Assembly (NCBI RefSeq): GCF_014077005.1
Contig: NZ_JACGVC010000041.1
Coordinates: 1-64,000, forward strand
DNA from: Colwellia sp. MB3u-45
GTDB taxonomy: Bacteria > Pseudomonadota > Gammaproteobacteria > Enterobacterales > Alteromonadaceae
Direction of reading: 5' to 3'
Length of the DNA stretch: 64,000 bases
How positions within the stretch are numbered: the first letter of the stretch is position 1; the number at the start of each line of letters is the position of its first letter. The position numbers and the translations under genes were made by a program. The notes under the pieces were generated by a model, which did not search any database, was not told where the DNA came from, and worked only from the letters and a program-made list of their open reading frames with translations. Of the stretch, positions 45,382-54,765 are shown one piece after another.

Positions 45382-45454
45382 ATACCAATTTCATTAATTA
45401 GGTGGTCTACTTTATACGCAGTAAAAATGATCAGATAATTAGTGAGATTGGTAT
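45382..45454. mobile_element. 73-bp MITE-like element with 19-bp terminal inverted repeats
   Basis: The ends ATACCAATTTCATTAATTA and TAATTAGTGAGATTGGTAT are inverted copies that match at 17 of 19 positions, around a 35-base AT-rich centre with no coding capacity. Small ATACCAAT-ended elements of this kind are what non-autonomous transposon remnants look like. A flanking direct repeat was not clear. Confidence 0.55.
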
Positions 45455-45482
45455 GATTAAGTTTACTCTGCTTTAAATGTAG

Positions 45483-45519
45483 AAAAGTCCCTATAACATT
45501 ACTGCTATAGGGACTTTTT
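45483..45519. terminator. Terminator of the RND efflux operon
   Basis: AAAAGTCCCTATA and TATAGGGACTTTT form a perfect 13-base stem with a ten-base loop. Confidence 0.85.
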
Positions 45520-45697
45520 GAGACTGGCGCTATTGAGTAGCAATTGAAATAAATAATCGATCGTTTAAGATAGCCTAAACAGGCAAGCACTATCTTGCTT
45601 ACCATCACAATAGCCAGTGATTGCTTAATCAAGCGCCTGACTCTTAACTATTTGTCTTTACTTATCATGGCTCACTGCTTTAATTCAACTGATATAA

Positions 45698-48600
45698 CTA
45701 CATTTTCTCTATAGCAGCTTGAGCTTGCTGGTGCTCAATTTCTTTAGTGATCACTTGTGGTGAGCCGGTATTGCGGCACAGCCAATAATAAGCCCCAGGT
45801 ACAACAAATAAAGTAAAAATACTGGCCAATGATACACCCGCGAAGATCACCACGCCGATCACCATTCTACTTTCAGCGCCAGGCCCCACCGCAAGCACTA
45901 ATGGGATAGCACTGGTGACTGTGGTGAATGTGGTCATCACAATAGGTCTTAAGCGTTGCGTGGCGGCAGTGATCAATGCTTCTTCAAAGGCGATGCCTTT
46001 ATCACGTAACTGATTGGCAAATTCAACAATTAAAATACCATTTTTTGCCGCCAAACCAATTAACATCACAATACCAATTTGACTGTATATATTCAGACTC
46101 ATTCCCATCAGTTTCAGGCCGGCTAAAGCGCCAACTAAAGCTAATGGCACAGTTAACATAATCACAAAAGGATGAATGAAGCTCTCAAATTGGGCTGACA
46201 ATACTAGGTAGGTTATCACTAAGGCCAAAACAAAAATAAAGGCGATAGAGTTACCTGATTCTTGTAATAATTGCGACTGGCCTTTGTAGGCCACTTGCGC
46301 TTGTTCAGGCAAATGTTCAGCAACCGCGGTATTTAAAAACGCTAAGGCATCACCCAAGGCATAGCCTGTGGCTAAGTTAGCACTAATAGTGACACTGCGC
46401 AGGCGATTGAAACGATTGAGTTGCGACGATGTGGCACTCTCTTCTATCGTGATCAAGTTTGATAAGGGCACCAATTTATTACTGACCGTGGAGCGAACAA
46501 AAATATTATCAATGTCTTTAGGGTTTGAAAAATCATTTTTCTCGCCTTTAACCACCACATAATACTCTTCACCGCGCTCAACGAAGTTAGTCACGCGGCG
46601 TTGACCCAACATAGTTTCAAGGGTGCGGCCAATATCGCCCACCGACACGCCTAAGTCGAAGGCTCTGTTGTGATTAATATTAACCAGTAATTGTGGATAG
46701 GTTTCTTTGTAGTCACTATCAATACTGTGCAGATTGGGGTTTTCTTGCGCTTTAGCAATAATAATATCACGCCACTTTGCTAACTCTTCATAGGTGTTAC
46801 CTTGCAAGACAAATTCAACCGGTGATGAAGACCCGCCGCCACTTAAGCCTCGGCGCATCATAGCAAACGCTCTAACATCGGTTACTTTAGCGAGTTCACC
46901 ATTTATTTTATTAATAAATTCAAAGGTATCTGTAATGCGATCTTTCCAAGCGGGCATACCCACAATAGCAATGCCACCCGAACCACCAAAACCTGGCACA
47001 CGTACAAGCACTCGGTCAAGCTCGCCACTTTGTTGGTGCACGAGTAATGCTTCTTCTATTTGCTGCATATTTTTAACGTTATTTTCATAACTTGCCCCTT
47101 CTGCACCACTCATCATGACGAAGAAGTTTCCGCGATCTTCTTTTGGTGTGTACTCTGAAGGTAATTGATTAAATAAACTGTAGACCGCAAATAGCGACAA
47201 AATAATCACAATACATATCATCAGGGGTTGATGGATACTGGCTTTTAACGAACGCCCATAAGCCGCTTCAAACTTAGCAAAACCTCGATCCAACTTTTGA
47301 CCAAACGATGAGCTACGTTCCTTATGTTTTAACATTTTTGAACACATCATTGGTGTTAACGATAATGCCGTTAAGCTAGAAAAAATAACCGCTGCCGCAA
47401 TCGCAATAGCAAACTCGGTGAATAATCGTCCGACATTACCTGATAAAAAGATTAACGGCACAAACACCGCAACTAGCACTAAGGTGGTCGCAATAACCGC
47501 AAACGCTACTTCTCGCCCGCCTTCGTATGCCGCGAGCAACGGGGTTTGCCCGCGCTCAATACGGCGGTAAATATTTTCCAGTACCACAATGGCATCATCA
47601 ACAACCAAGCCAATGGCTAGCACCATGGCCAGTAGGGTCAATAAGTTTATTGAAAAACCAAACCACGATAGCACCATCATGGAACCAATTAGCGCCACAG
47701 GTACGGTAACGGCTGGAATAAGTGTTGCTCTAACGTTACCCAAAAATAAAAATATAACTAATACCACCATGATCATGGCAATAGCTAGTGTGCTATACAC
47801 TTCGTCAATTGAGCCTTGAATAAACACTGATGAGTCATAGCTATTAGTGATCGTGGTACCTATTGGCAAGCCACCACGAATCGACATCATCTCTTTTCGC
47901 GCCGCTTTAACTACTTCGAGGGTATTGGCTTTTGACTGTTTAATGATGCCCAAACCCACCATATTTTTGCCATTACCACGAAACATGTTTTCTTCATCTT
48001 CCGCCGCTAAATCAATTTTAGCCACATCACCCAGATAGACCAATGATTTATCATCATTACGCGCGACCACCATAGTGGCAAAGTCATCTTCGGTTAGATA
48101 ACTACGTTCAACACGAATCGAAAAATCTCGGTCGATTGATTCCACTTCTCCCGCCGGTAATTCAACATTTTCAGCACGTAGGGTTTGTTCTATATCATTA
48201 ACAGTGATACCTCTAGCGGCCATTGCCTTTCGGTTTAACACCACATTCATCGCATAGGTTCTACCGCCACCAACTTGCACGCGTGCTACACCATCAACCA
48301 CAGAAAACCTGTCAACAATATAACGTTCGGCGTAATCAGTTAGCTGTAATGTGCTCATTACCTCGCTTTGTAAAACAAACCAAACAATGGCACTTTCATC
48401 ATCATTTGCCTTAGAAACTTCAGGCGGTTCAGCTTGTTCTGGTAGGTTGTTTAACGCGCGCGAAATTCTGTCACGCACATCATTTGTCGCGGCGTCAATA
48501 TCACGGTCTAGTTCAAATTCAATTGAAATATTAGAACGGCCCACTCGGCTAGAAGAGTTGATGGATTTAACCCCTTCAATACCGCTAATTCGATCTTCCA

Positions 48601-48799
48601 GTATTTGCGTGATTTTACTTTCGACAATGGCTGCAGACGCGCCAGGATAAGAGGTATTAATACTCACTACCGGTGGGTCGATATCAGGATACTCTCGAAG
48701 GGGTAGGGTTAAAAAAGCGACAATACCAAAAGTGATCAAGAGTAAATTAATTACTGTGGCAAAGACAGGGCGCTTAACTGACAGGTCAGATAAAATCAC
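45698..48799 (-). CDS. RND-family efflux transporter, inner-membrane pump (HAE1/AcrB type)
   Basis: Proton-driven trimeric pump of 1033 residues that exports drugs or other hydrophobic compounds across the envelope. Twelve membrane helices with two large periplasmic loops follow the AcrB plan. The opening SDLSVKRPVFATVINLLLI and PLREYPDIDPPVVSI are characteristic. Proton-relay residues are present: the Asp pair in GLVVDDAIVVLENI (TM4) and the Lys in GLAAKNGILIVEFA (TM10). It overlaps the adaptor gene by four bases (ATGA). No outer-membrane channel gene is adjacent, so it probably uses a TolC encoded elsewhere. The substrate is unknown. Confidence 0.94.
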   Translation of the reverse strand: MILSDLSVKRPVFATVINLLLITFGIVAFLTLPLREYPDIDPPVVSINTSYPGASAAIVESKITQILEDRISGIEGVKSINSSSRVGRSNISIEFELDRDIDAATNDVRDRISRALNNLPEQAEPPEVSKANDDESAIVWFVLQSEVMSTLQLTDYAERYIVDRFSVVDGVARVQVGGGRTYAMNVVLNRKAMAARGITVNDIEQTLRAENVELPAGEVESIDRDFSIRVERSYLTEDDFATMVVARNDDKSLVYLGDVAKIDLAAEDEENMFRGNGKNMVGLGIIKQSKANTLEVVKAARKEMMSIRGGLPIGTTITNSYDSSVFIQGSIDEVYSTLAIAMIMVVLVIFLFLGNVRATLIPAVTVPVALIGSMMVLSWFGFSINLLTLLAMVLAIGLVVDDAIVVLENIYRRIERGQTPLLAAYEGGREVAFAVIATTLVLVAVFVPLIFLSGNVGRLFTEFAIAIAAAVIFSSLTALSLTPMMCSKMLKHKERSSSFGQKLDRGFAKFEAAYGRSLKASIHQPLMICIVIILSLFAVYSLFNQLPSEYTPKEDRGNFFVMMSGAEGASYENNVKNMQQIEEALLVHQQSGELDRVLVRVPGFGGSGGIAIVGMPAWKDRITDTFEFINKINGELAKVTDVRAFAMMRRGLSGGGSSSPVEFVLQGNTYEELAKWRDIIIAKAQENPNLHSIDSDYKETYPQLLVNINHNRAFDLGVSVGDIGRTLETMLGQRRVTNFVERGEEYYVVVKGEKNDFSNPKDIDNIFVRSTVSNKLVPLSNLITIEESATSSQLNRFNRLRSVTISANLATGYALGDALAFLNTAVAEHLPEQAQVAYKGQSQLLQESGNSIAFIFVLALVITYLVLSAQFESFIHPFVIMLTVPLALVGALAGLKLMGMSLNIYSQIGIVMLIGLAAKNGILIVEFANQLRDKGIAFEEALITAATQRLRPIVMTTFTTVTSAIPLVLAVGPGAESRMVIGVVIFAGVSLASIFTLFVVPGAYYWLCRNTGSPQVITKEIEHQQAQAAIEKM

Positions 48800-49854
48800 G
48801 ATTTATTCCCTATGGTATTGACACTAGTACCATCACGTAATTTTAAGGCGCCTTCGACAACCACTTCTGTGCCCACTTCTAGACCACCAATAACCTCAAC
48901 AAAACCACGGTAGCGACGACCAATATCTAACGATTTCTTAATGGCTTTACCCGCTTCAACAACAAAAACAAAATGCTGGTCTTCAATCGGAATAATGGCA
49001 CTTTCGGGTATCTGTAATATTTGCTCAACTTTGCGTACCACATGCAAATTTAACAACATGCCCGCACGTAACTGATTATCAGCATTGTTAATTTTTGCAC
49101 GTACTTTTAAGGTTCGTGTGACACTGTCGATGCGAGAGTCTATCGAGGTGACTTTGCCAACAAATACTTTGTCTTTATAAGCTATATTGTTCGCTTCTAT
49201 GCGCTGACCAATCGCTACGGTAGTTAAGTAACGCTCTGGAATTGAAAAATCAACTTTAATAATACTCAGATCATCTAAACTGGTGATCACATCGCCAACA
49301 TTAATTAACGCACCGAGACTAATTTCGCGAAAGCCTAAGATGCCTGAAAATGGCGCTGTAATAGTAAGTTCCGCTAGCTTTATTCTGGCACTGAGTAGTT
49401 GTGCTGAAATGGCCTTAGTTTTTGCTTCTTGTTGATCAACCAGCGACTTAGCGGTGGCTTTTTGTTTGTACAAATCTTGAAAACGATTGAGTTGCGCGAC
49501 AGACTCGGCAAGATTAGCCTGAAGTTCTTCGACTTTAGCCGCTTCCTCTTCGCTATTTAGCCGTACTAAAATGTCATCTTTTTTAACCGTTTCGCCATCT
49601 TGAAATAGAACTTCAGCAACAACATCTGAATATTTACTGGTAATGTACACCTGCTCATTCGCTCGTGTCGTACCAATGGCCTCGACGGAATCATTAAAAT
49701 CAACGAGATCGATTTTAGCCGTTTTTACTGCGACAACACGTTGATACTTTTCGTTGTTGGAGGTCTTTTCAGGCCATTGTAAATAAACAACTAAGGCAAT
49801 TAACATTCCAACCAGTAATAACAAAGGTAAGCGACGACCAATGGCAGTAGACAT
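48796..49854 (-). CDS. RND efflux periplasmic adaptor (membrane fusion protein)
   Basis: Links the pump to the outer-membrane channel. The 352-residue protein has an N-terminal membrane anchor (LPLLLLVGMLIALVVYL), a lipoyl-like domain (VAEVLFQDGETVKKDDILVRLNS), an alpha-hairpin (~100-160), then a second lipoyl half (ITAPFSGILGFREISLGALINVGD) and beta-barrel domains. I chose the ATG at 49854; an in-frame TTG lies just before. No TetR or other regulator gene is next to it. Confidence 0.92.
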   Translation of the reverse strand: MSTAIGRRLPLLLLVGMLIALVVYLQWPEKTSNNEKYQRVVAVKTAKIDLVDFNDSVEAIGTTRANEQVYITSKYSDVVAEVLFQDGETVKKDDILVRLNSEEEAAKVEELQANLAESVAQLNRFQDLYKQKATAKSLVDQQEAKTKAISAQLLSARIKLAELTITAPFSGILGFREISLGALINVGDVITSLDDLSIIKVDFSIPERYLTTVAIGQRIEANNIAYKDKVFVGKVTSIDSRIDSVTRTLKVRAKINNADNQLRAGMLLNLHVVRKVEQILQIPESAIIPIEDQHFVFVVEAGKAIKKSLDIGRRYRGFVEVIGGLEVGTEVVVEGALKLRDGTSVNTIGNKS

Positions 49855-50075
49855 AAACAAAACTCTCTAAAATTGAGTAAATTACAGTAACATTATTATA
49901 ACTTAGATACTGACAGCACTGGAGACAACTTAGCCTAGGATTTAAGGCTTTGGTCGCAAATTAGAAAAAATATTTAACTTTGTACTTATTAAGATATAAT
50001 TTAATAAGACATAAACCAAATGAAGTATAGCGAGTATGCGCGATGCTTCATTTTTACATTTTAAGGATTGAACTC

Positions 50076-50822
50076 GTGAAAATTATAGCCTCAATTATTA
50101 TTGTTTTGTTATTACTTAGTGGTGGTGCTCTTTGGTTTTTAGCAGGAAGCTCACTTAATGGCTACATTAAAGGTCAAATTGAAACGGTGGGCAGCAAAGT
50201 CACTGAACAAACGGTTACCGTAAAAACCGTAGATATTAAGCTTGCTAGCGGCGCAGGTAGTATTTTAGGTATTAATTTAGCCAACCCTAAAACTTATAGC
50301 CAACCAAACGCTTTCGCTTTAGAGGAAGTAACGCTTGATATTAATTTAGAAAGTTTAGCCTCATCACCTATTATTATTGATGCGATCATCATCAAATCAC
50401 CGCAAGCATTTGTCCAGTTCACCCAAACCGGTGGCTCTAATATTAAAGATATTCTCGATGCTATCAAGCGTAATACCCCTGAAGCTGAGGCAAGTGCTGC
50501 CGACACTAATACGGGTGAAGAGCCTAAAATAAAAGTCAGTAAAATTATCCTTGCTGGCACGGCGCTAACACTTGATTTAAGTGCTTTTGGTAATAAAGCA
50601 CATAGTGCCACGTTACCAGATATCACATTAAATAATGTCGGTGGTGAAACTGGTTTGCCTGCAAGCCAACTCGGTGCCGAGATTGTTAAACAAGCATTAT
50701 CTCAAATTTGGCAACAAGCAAAAGCCACGCAAAAGAAAAAGTTAACCGACAGTGCTAAAGAGAAATTGAAAGAGAAGCTGGAAGAAAAAGCTAAGAAAAA
50801 ACTGACTGACTTATTTGGTTAG
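50076..50822 (+). CDS. AsmA-like membrane-anchored envelope protein
   Basis: The 248-residue protein has an N-terminal anchor (IIASIIIVLLLLSGGALWFLAG) and a periplasmic domain rich in beta-structure (VKTVDIKLASGAGSILGINLANPKTYSQPNAF, then LEEVTLDINLESL), with the pattern of AsmA/DUF748-type repeats, followed by a very basic C-terminal helix (KEKLKEKLEEKAKKKL). AsmA-like proteins affect lipid traffic or outer-membrane assembly. The assignment rests on pattern only. I chose GTG at 50076 because AAGGA lies eight bases upstream. Confidence 0.6.
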   Translation: MKIIASIIIVLLLLSGGALWFLAGSSLNGYIKGQIETVGSKVTEQTVTVKTVDIKLASGAGSILGINLANPKTYSQPNAFALEEVTLDINLESLASSPIIIDAIIIKSPQAFVQFTQTGGSNIKDILDAIKRNTPEAEASAADTNTGEEPKIKVSKIILAGTALTLDLSAFGNKAHSATLPDITLNNVGGETGLPASQLGAEIVKQALSQIWQQAKATQKKKLTDSAKEKLKEKLEEKAKKKLTDLFG

Positions 50823-50849
50823 TCTTAATTTTTAGTGGTCTTAAAACTC

Positions 50850-50893
50850 AGCCAAAATTGGTCAAAACTAGCCAAAATTAGTCAGAATTAGCC
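50850..50893. repeat. 10-bp tandem repeat, about 4.4 copies
   Basis: Units AGCCAAAATT, GGTCAAAACT, AGCCAAAATT and AGTCAGAATT follow directly, then AGCC. They lie between two co-directional envelope genes. Confidence 0.7.
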
Positions 50894-50944
50894 ACTACAT
50901 TTGGCTGAGTTTACAAAAAACAACAAATCACAGGACACCTTGTA

Positions 50945-51541
50945 ATGAAAGTAAATAGCCGATTAACCCTACTAGCAATGCTTTGCATTTTGTTGTCATC
51001 ACATGCCGCTATAGCAAAGCCATTAGAGCTCAGCGTTATGTTCGGTAAAATATACGGTCCTGACTTGGTTACCAGTGACAATAGCGATATCAATATTGAC
51101 TCTGGCAATAACATGGCTGTTGGTATAGCGTGGCAAGCAAATGTTAATGGCCAAGGCCAGATACTTTTGAACCGTGTTAGTCATGATTTTATTGGCGAAA
51201 ATCAAGCTAATAATGAGCTAGATATCACTTATGCACATTTTAATGGCATCGCTTTGTACCGTCAGCAAAACTATGTAACGACTTTGAGTTTAGGGCTAGG
51301 TGGTGCTTATTTCGATGCCGAACAGGGTAGTGAAGAACTGTATCCTTCTGCCAGTGTCGCCGTTGGTACTCGCTATGAAGTCTCTCAGCAAGTGGCCTTA
51401 GTGACCGAACTACGCGCCTATGCCACCTTAATTGATGAGGATGACGCCATGTTTTGCCAGCAGGATATTTGTAGCGCAAACTTTAGCGATTCGCTCTGGA
51501 TAGATAGTTCAATTGCGGTCGGAATCGCCATCAAATTTTAG
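50945..51541 (+). CDS. Predicted outer-membrane beta-barrel protein
   Basis: A 198-residue protein with a signal peptide (cleavage near AIA, residue ~24) and alternating amphipathic strands (MAVGIAWQANVNGQGQILLNRVSH, VTTLSLGLGGAYF, ASVAVGTRYEVS), ending in the aromatic signature IKF typical of outer-membrane barrels. Eight strands would fit the length. Two cysteines (MFCQQDICS) may form a disulfide. No named family was recognised. Confidence 0.7.
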   Translation: MKVNSRLTLLAMLCILLSSHAAIAKPLELSVMFGKIYGPDLVTSDNSDINIDSGNNMAVGIAWQANVNGQGQILLNRVSHDFIGENQANNELDITYAHFNGIALYRQQNYVTTLSLGLGGAYFDAEQGSEELYPSASVAVGTRYEVSQQVALVTELRAYATLIDEDDAMFCQQDICSANFSDSLWIDSSIAVGIAIKF

Positions 51542-51849
51542 CTTGATAAACCCTTAAGTCACTGGCCAACATGCGCCTGTTCTTAACTTGAAGCTGTTAC
51601 TCTTCGCAATATATAACAGTGTAAAAAGCAACAGCTTCGTCAAAAACATCTAAAATTTCAATCACTTACTTTCATTGCCATGCAATGGATCCATACCTAT
51701 TGTAATATTTTAACTCACCCTCTGCTAAGCCGGCACAGCTATACCTTATAGTCGTGTAATCATAACGGTATTTTTTGCTTTAATGAGTAAACGGGGATAA
51801 TCAAACGACAAGCTATAAAGCCTACTTATCCATTCAGCTATTACTACTT

Positions 51850-51905
51850 AAACTATGACCAATTAAACTATGACCAATTAAGCTATGACCAATTAAGCTA
51901 TTATC
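51850..51905. repeat. 15-bp tandem repeat, about 3.7 copies
   Basis: The unit AAACTATGACCAATT is repeated, with AAGCTATGACCAATT as the third copy and a partial fourth. Later copies differ by one or two bases. Confidence 0.8.
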
Positions 51906-51924
51906 AAAAAAGTAAGCCATGATC

Positions 51925-51963
51925 AAAAAAATCGCAGAGAATATAATTCATCGGCGATTTTTT
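51925..51963 (-). terminator. Terminator of the aroF-tyrA operon
   Basis: AAAAAATCGC and GCGATTTTTT form a ten-base stem with an 18-base loop, just past the last gene of the operon on the minus strand. Confidence 0.65.
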
Positions 51964-51996
51964 CTCTATATACTCATACTTACATTGTAAACTAAG

Positions 51997-52470
51997 CTAT
52001 AACATCGCTGAGATATCAGCGGTTAATGACACTTTCGGACGTTCAATAATACGACCAATTTCTTTATCGTTTTGATAAACAATAAAAGTGGGAGTATATT
52101 TTATATCCTGGTTTTTAGCTGAGCCGCTTGGCTCTGACTTTGCATAATCGAGGGCAATTAAGCGATTTGAAAGCGTTGGGCTTTGAGCCACTATTTTTAA
52201 AAACCTAGGCACTTCACGCACGCTGTCATGGCACCAAGAGCCAAAGTAAACGTCTACGTGTAAATTTTTTGGCCAACGGTTAATTTCAGTAATTTCAAGC
52301 GCAGACAGTTGCGATGCCTGATAACCTTGCTGGAAAAATTTATGATTCGCCATCAGTTGCTGTTGGCTAATTTCACCAAGGGTCATCGGCGCTTTTTCTG
52401 CCTGACTATTGGCGCAGCCAGAAACAACAACAAGCATAATACTGGATAGCGTTACCACAAATTTTCTCAT
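51997..52470 (-). CDS. Thioredoxin-like lipoprotein with single active-site cysteine
   Basis: A 157-residue protein with a lipoprotein signal (lipobox VVSGC, Cys near residue 19) and a thioredoxin fold. The active site reads GSWCHDSVREVP: it has one Cys and Asp-Ser in place of the second. The cis-Pro segment is IKYTPTFIVYQND. It starts 12 bases after tyrA and so is transcribed with aroF-tyrA, though a link to aromatic synthesis is not obvious. A monothiol form cannot reduce disulfides in the usual way. Confidence 0.8.
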   Translation of the reverse strand: MRKFVVTLSSIMLVVVSGCANSQAEKAPMTLGEISQQQLMANHKFFQQGYQASQLSALEITEINRWPKNLHVDVYFGSWCHDSVREVPRFLKIVAQSPTLSNRLIALDYAKSEPSGSAKNQDIKYTPTFIVYQNDKEIGRIIERPKVSLTADISAML

Positions 52471-52482
52471 CTCATTCCTTGA

Positions 52483-53625
52483 TTAGTATTTTTTTAGTTG
52501 GTCTGCTTTTGCCAACATCACTTTACTTTCCTGCATAAAAATATCAGCATAATCACCAAAGTAATCAGCGACCTGTGAAAACGTCTCAGTAAAAGCGGCT
52601 TTATCATTTGATTGCACATCTTCAAGTAATGCTAAAAATCGATAGGCAAAGCGCTTCATCATAGCAATATTGTCTTGATTAGCGAAAATAATATCAGTAT
52701 AAAGTTCAGGGTTTTGAGCAAACAAACGCCCGACCATGATCAACTCCAAACGATAAATAGGTGAACTCATCTCCACCAATTGCGCTATATCAGCGCCTTC
52801 AGTCATTAAGTGGTAACCATAAGCTATGGTTGAGAAATGTCGCATGACTTGCACCATAGACATGGCTTGATCATGTGTGTGTGCTTCAACCGGATGGATT
52901 TTTGCCCCCCAAACATTAAATTGCTCTAGTAGCCAATGATACTGTTGTGGAAAGCGTCCTTCGCAAGCAATAATAGTTTGCTTAACTAAACCGGTGACAT
53001 CAGGACCAAACATCGGATGTAATCCAACCACGGGGCCAGCATGTACTTTCATCATTTCATATATTGGCGCTTCTTTAATACTGGTAACGTCTGCCAAAAT
53101 ACAGTCTTCAGGCAAAGAGCCTAATTTTTGGATAACCAAAGTCGTTAATCGAATCGGCACAGCAACAATGACCAAACTCGCCTCGGCTAAAATATCAGCA
53201 CTATTTGGCCAGTCAGCTTGCTCTAAAGCCTGTACTTGATAGCCAGAACGAGTAAATAAATCAACAAAAATGCGTCCCAATTGCCCCTTACCACCAATGA
53301 CAATGACTTTTTTGCAATCAGGATTGACACAACGATAGCCACTAGCATCTTGGCTGACATATGAATCTTGCATCAAGCGGTGCAGAATATCTTCAATTAA
53401 TTCTGGCGACAAACCAGCATCTATGGCTTGCTGTCGACGCACCTTTAATAAGCTTGCTTCACGCTCAGGGGCAAAAATTGGCATACCCGCGGCGCTTTTT
53501 AATAAACCCACTTTGGTGGTAACAAGGCGACGCTTTGCCAATAATGCCACTAATTGACCGTCAATATCGTCAATTTCATCGCGTAACACACCTAAACTTT
53601 GCTCAAATGTAAGTTCGTTGTTCAT
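52483..53625 (-). CDS. tyrA: Bifunctional chorismate mutase / prephenate dehydrogenase
   Basis: Makes 4-hydroxyphenylpyruvate from chorismate for tyrosine. Residues ~1-90 are an AroQ chorismate mutase (LRDEIDDIDGQLVALLAKRRLVTTKVGLLKS). Residues ~105-380 are the NAD-dependent dehydrogenase, with nucleotide-binding VIVIGGKGQLGRIFVDLF and catalytic GLHPMFGPDV and HDQAMSMVQ. It is 380 residues, close to E. coli TyrA. It lies 15 bases downstream of aroF and forms the same operon. Confidence 0.96.
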   Translation of the reverse strand: MNNELTFEQSLGVLRDEIDDIDGQLVALLAKRRLVTTKVGLLKSAAGMPIFAPEREASLLKVRRQQAIDAGLSPELIEDILHRLMQDSYVSQDASGYRCVNPDCKKVIVIGGKGQLGRIFVDLFTRSGYQVQALEQADWPNSADILAEASLVIVAVPIRLTTLVIQKLGSLPEDCILADVTSIKEAPIYEMMKVHAGPVVGLHPMFGPDVTGLVKQTIIACEGRFPQQYHWLLEQFNVWGAKIHPVEAHTHDQAMSMVQVMRHFSTIAYGYHLMTEGADIAQLVEMSSPIYRLELIMVGRLFAQNPELYTDIIFANQDNIAMMKRFAYRFLALLEDVQSNDKAAFTETFSQVADYFGDYADIFMQESKVMLAKADQLKKY

Positions 53626-53640
53626 TGTAGCTGCTTATTC

Positions 53641-54765
53641 CTATTCACTAACGGTTGAATTAATCCGCTGTTTTAAAACCACTTCAAGTTTAGCACTCGC
53701 CGCTGAAATAAGCTGCTCTGTAGTTTCAAAATCGATACAAGCATCTGTCACAGAAACGCCATATTTCAGCTGGTCAATGGGTAACTCTGAACTTTGATTA
53801 CCCGCATTTATATTACTCTCTAACATAATACCAATAATAGTCTTATTGCCGGCACAGATTTGATCAAAAACATTATCAGCCACTAAAGGTTGACGACGGT
53901 AGTCTTTATTAGAATTCCCGTGCGAACAATCGATCACGATACCCGGCTCTAAATTTTGTTTGGCCAGTTCTTCTTCACATAAAGCGACATTAACCGCATC
54001 GTAGTTAGGCTTTTTGCCGCCACGCAAAATGACATGACCGTCAGGATTGCCAGAAGTTTTAATCAGTGCCACTTGCCCTAAGCGATTGATACCCATGAAA
54101 CGATGTGAAGAGGCTGCTGACTGCAAAGCATTAATAGCAACACCAAGACCACCACTGGTACCATTTTTAAAGCCAATCGGCATCGACAAGCCACTGGCCA
54201 TTTCACGGTGCGTTTGTGACTCTGTGGTGCGTGCACCAATAGCCGACCAACTAAATAGCTCAGCTAAATATTGTGGGCTAATTGGATCTAGTGCTTCAGT
54301 CGCCAACGGCAAACCTAACTCGGTTAAGTAAATCAATAATGCACGAGCCTTGCGAAGGCCAGTTTCCACATCAAATGAACCATCCATATGCGGATCATTA
54401 ATCAGACCTTTCCAGCCGACCGTAGTGCGCGGTTTTTCAAAGTAAACTCGCATAACAATGTATAAACTGTCTTGATATTTATCGTGTAATTCTTTCAGTT
54501 GTCTTGCATAAGCTTTAGCACCTTCAAGATCATGTACAGAACAGGGGCCGGCAATGACTAATAAGCGATGATCTTTTTTGTGAATAATATTAGCAATAAT
54601 TTGGCGAGCATTTTTAACAAAAACACGTCCGGCTTCTGGCAGCGGTAACTCTTCTCGTAAAGCATTAGGGGTAATTAAGACATCTTCCGCATTGACGTGA
54701 ATATCGTTCAACCTGCTTTTAGGTATTTGGTTGGCGTCTGACGCCGTTAAGGTATTTTTTGACAT
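53641..54765 (-). CDS. aroF: DAHP synthase, class I (tyrosine-sensitive AroF type)
   Basis: Catalyses the first step of the aromatic pathway, from phosphoenolpyruvate and erythrose-4-phosphate. The 374-residue protein has the full class I pattern: VIAGPCSVHD near 70, MRVYFEKPRTTVGWKGLINDP, GARTTESQTHREMASGL, GFKNGTSGG, GIVIDCSHGNS (metal His) and GIMLESNINAG. The Tyr-sensitive identity is inferred from pairing with tyrA. A TyrR-type box upstream suggests repression by tyrosine. Confidence 0.94.
   Translation of the reverse strand: MSKNTLTASDANQIPKSRLNDIHVNAEDVLITPNALREELPLPEAGRVFVKNARQIIANIIHKKDHRLLVIAGPCSVHDLEGAKAYARQLKELHDKYQDSLYIVMRVYFEKPRTTVGWKGLINDPHMDGSFDVETGLRKARALLIYLTELGLPLATEALDPISPQYLAELFSWSAIGARTTESQTHREMASGLSMPIGFKNGTSGGLGVAINALQSAASSHRFMGINRLGQVALIKTSGNPDGHVILRGGKKPNYDAVNVALCEEELAKQNLEPGIVIDCSHGNSNKDYRRQPLVADNVFDQICAGNKTIIGIMLESNINAGNQSSELPIDQLKYGVSVTDACIDFETTEQLISAASAKLEVVLKQRINSTVSE

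Larger units (their letters stand above)
45259..45697. other. Intergenic region with MITE-like element and terminator
   Basis: It holds the 73-bp inverted-repeat element (45382-45454) and the efflux-operon terminator (45483-45519). An open frame over 45351-45632 is not believed to be a gene because it crosses both elements. Confidence 0.55.
51542..51996. other. Intergenic region with inverted repeat, tandem repeat and terminator
   Basis: It contains a nine-base inverted repeat GAAGCTGTT/AACAGCTTC (51590-51598 and 51630-51638), the 15-bp tandem repeat (51850-51905) and the terminator of the aroF operon. No gene is seen. Confidence 0.55.

Noticed and set aside
45351-45632. 93-codon open frame on the minus strand
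   Set aside because: It crosses the MITE-like inverted repeat and the efflux terminator, has no family resemblance and no ribosome site.
51590-51638. Nine-base inverted repeat GAAGCTGTT/AACAGCTTC
   Set aside because: The 31-base spacer and missing T-run give no clear function; it is mentioned only in the region description.
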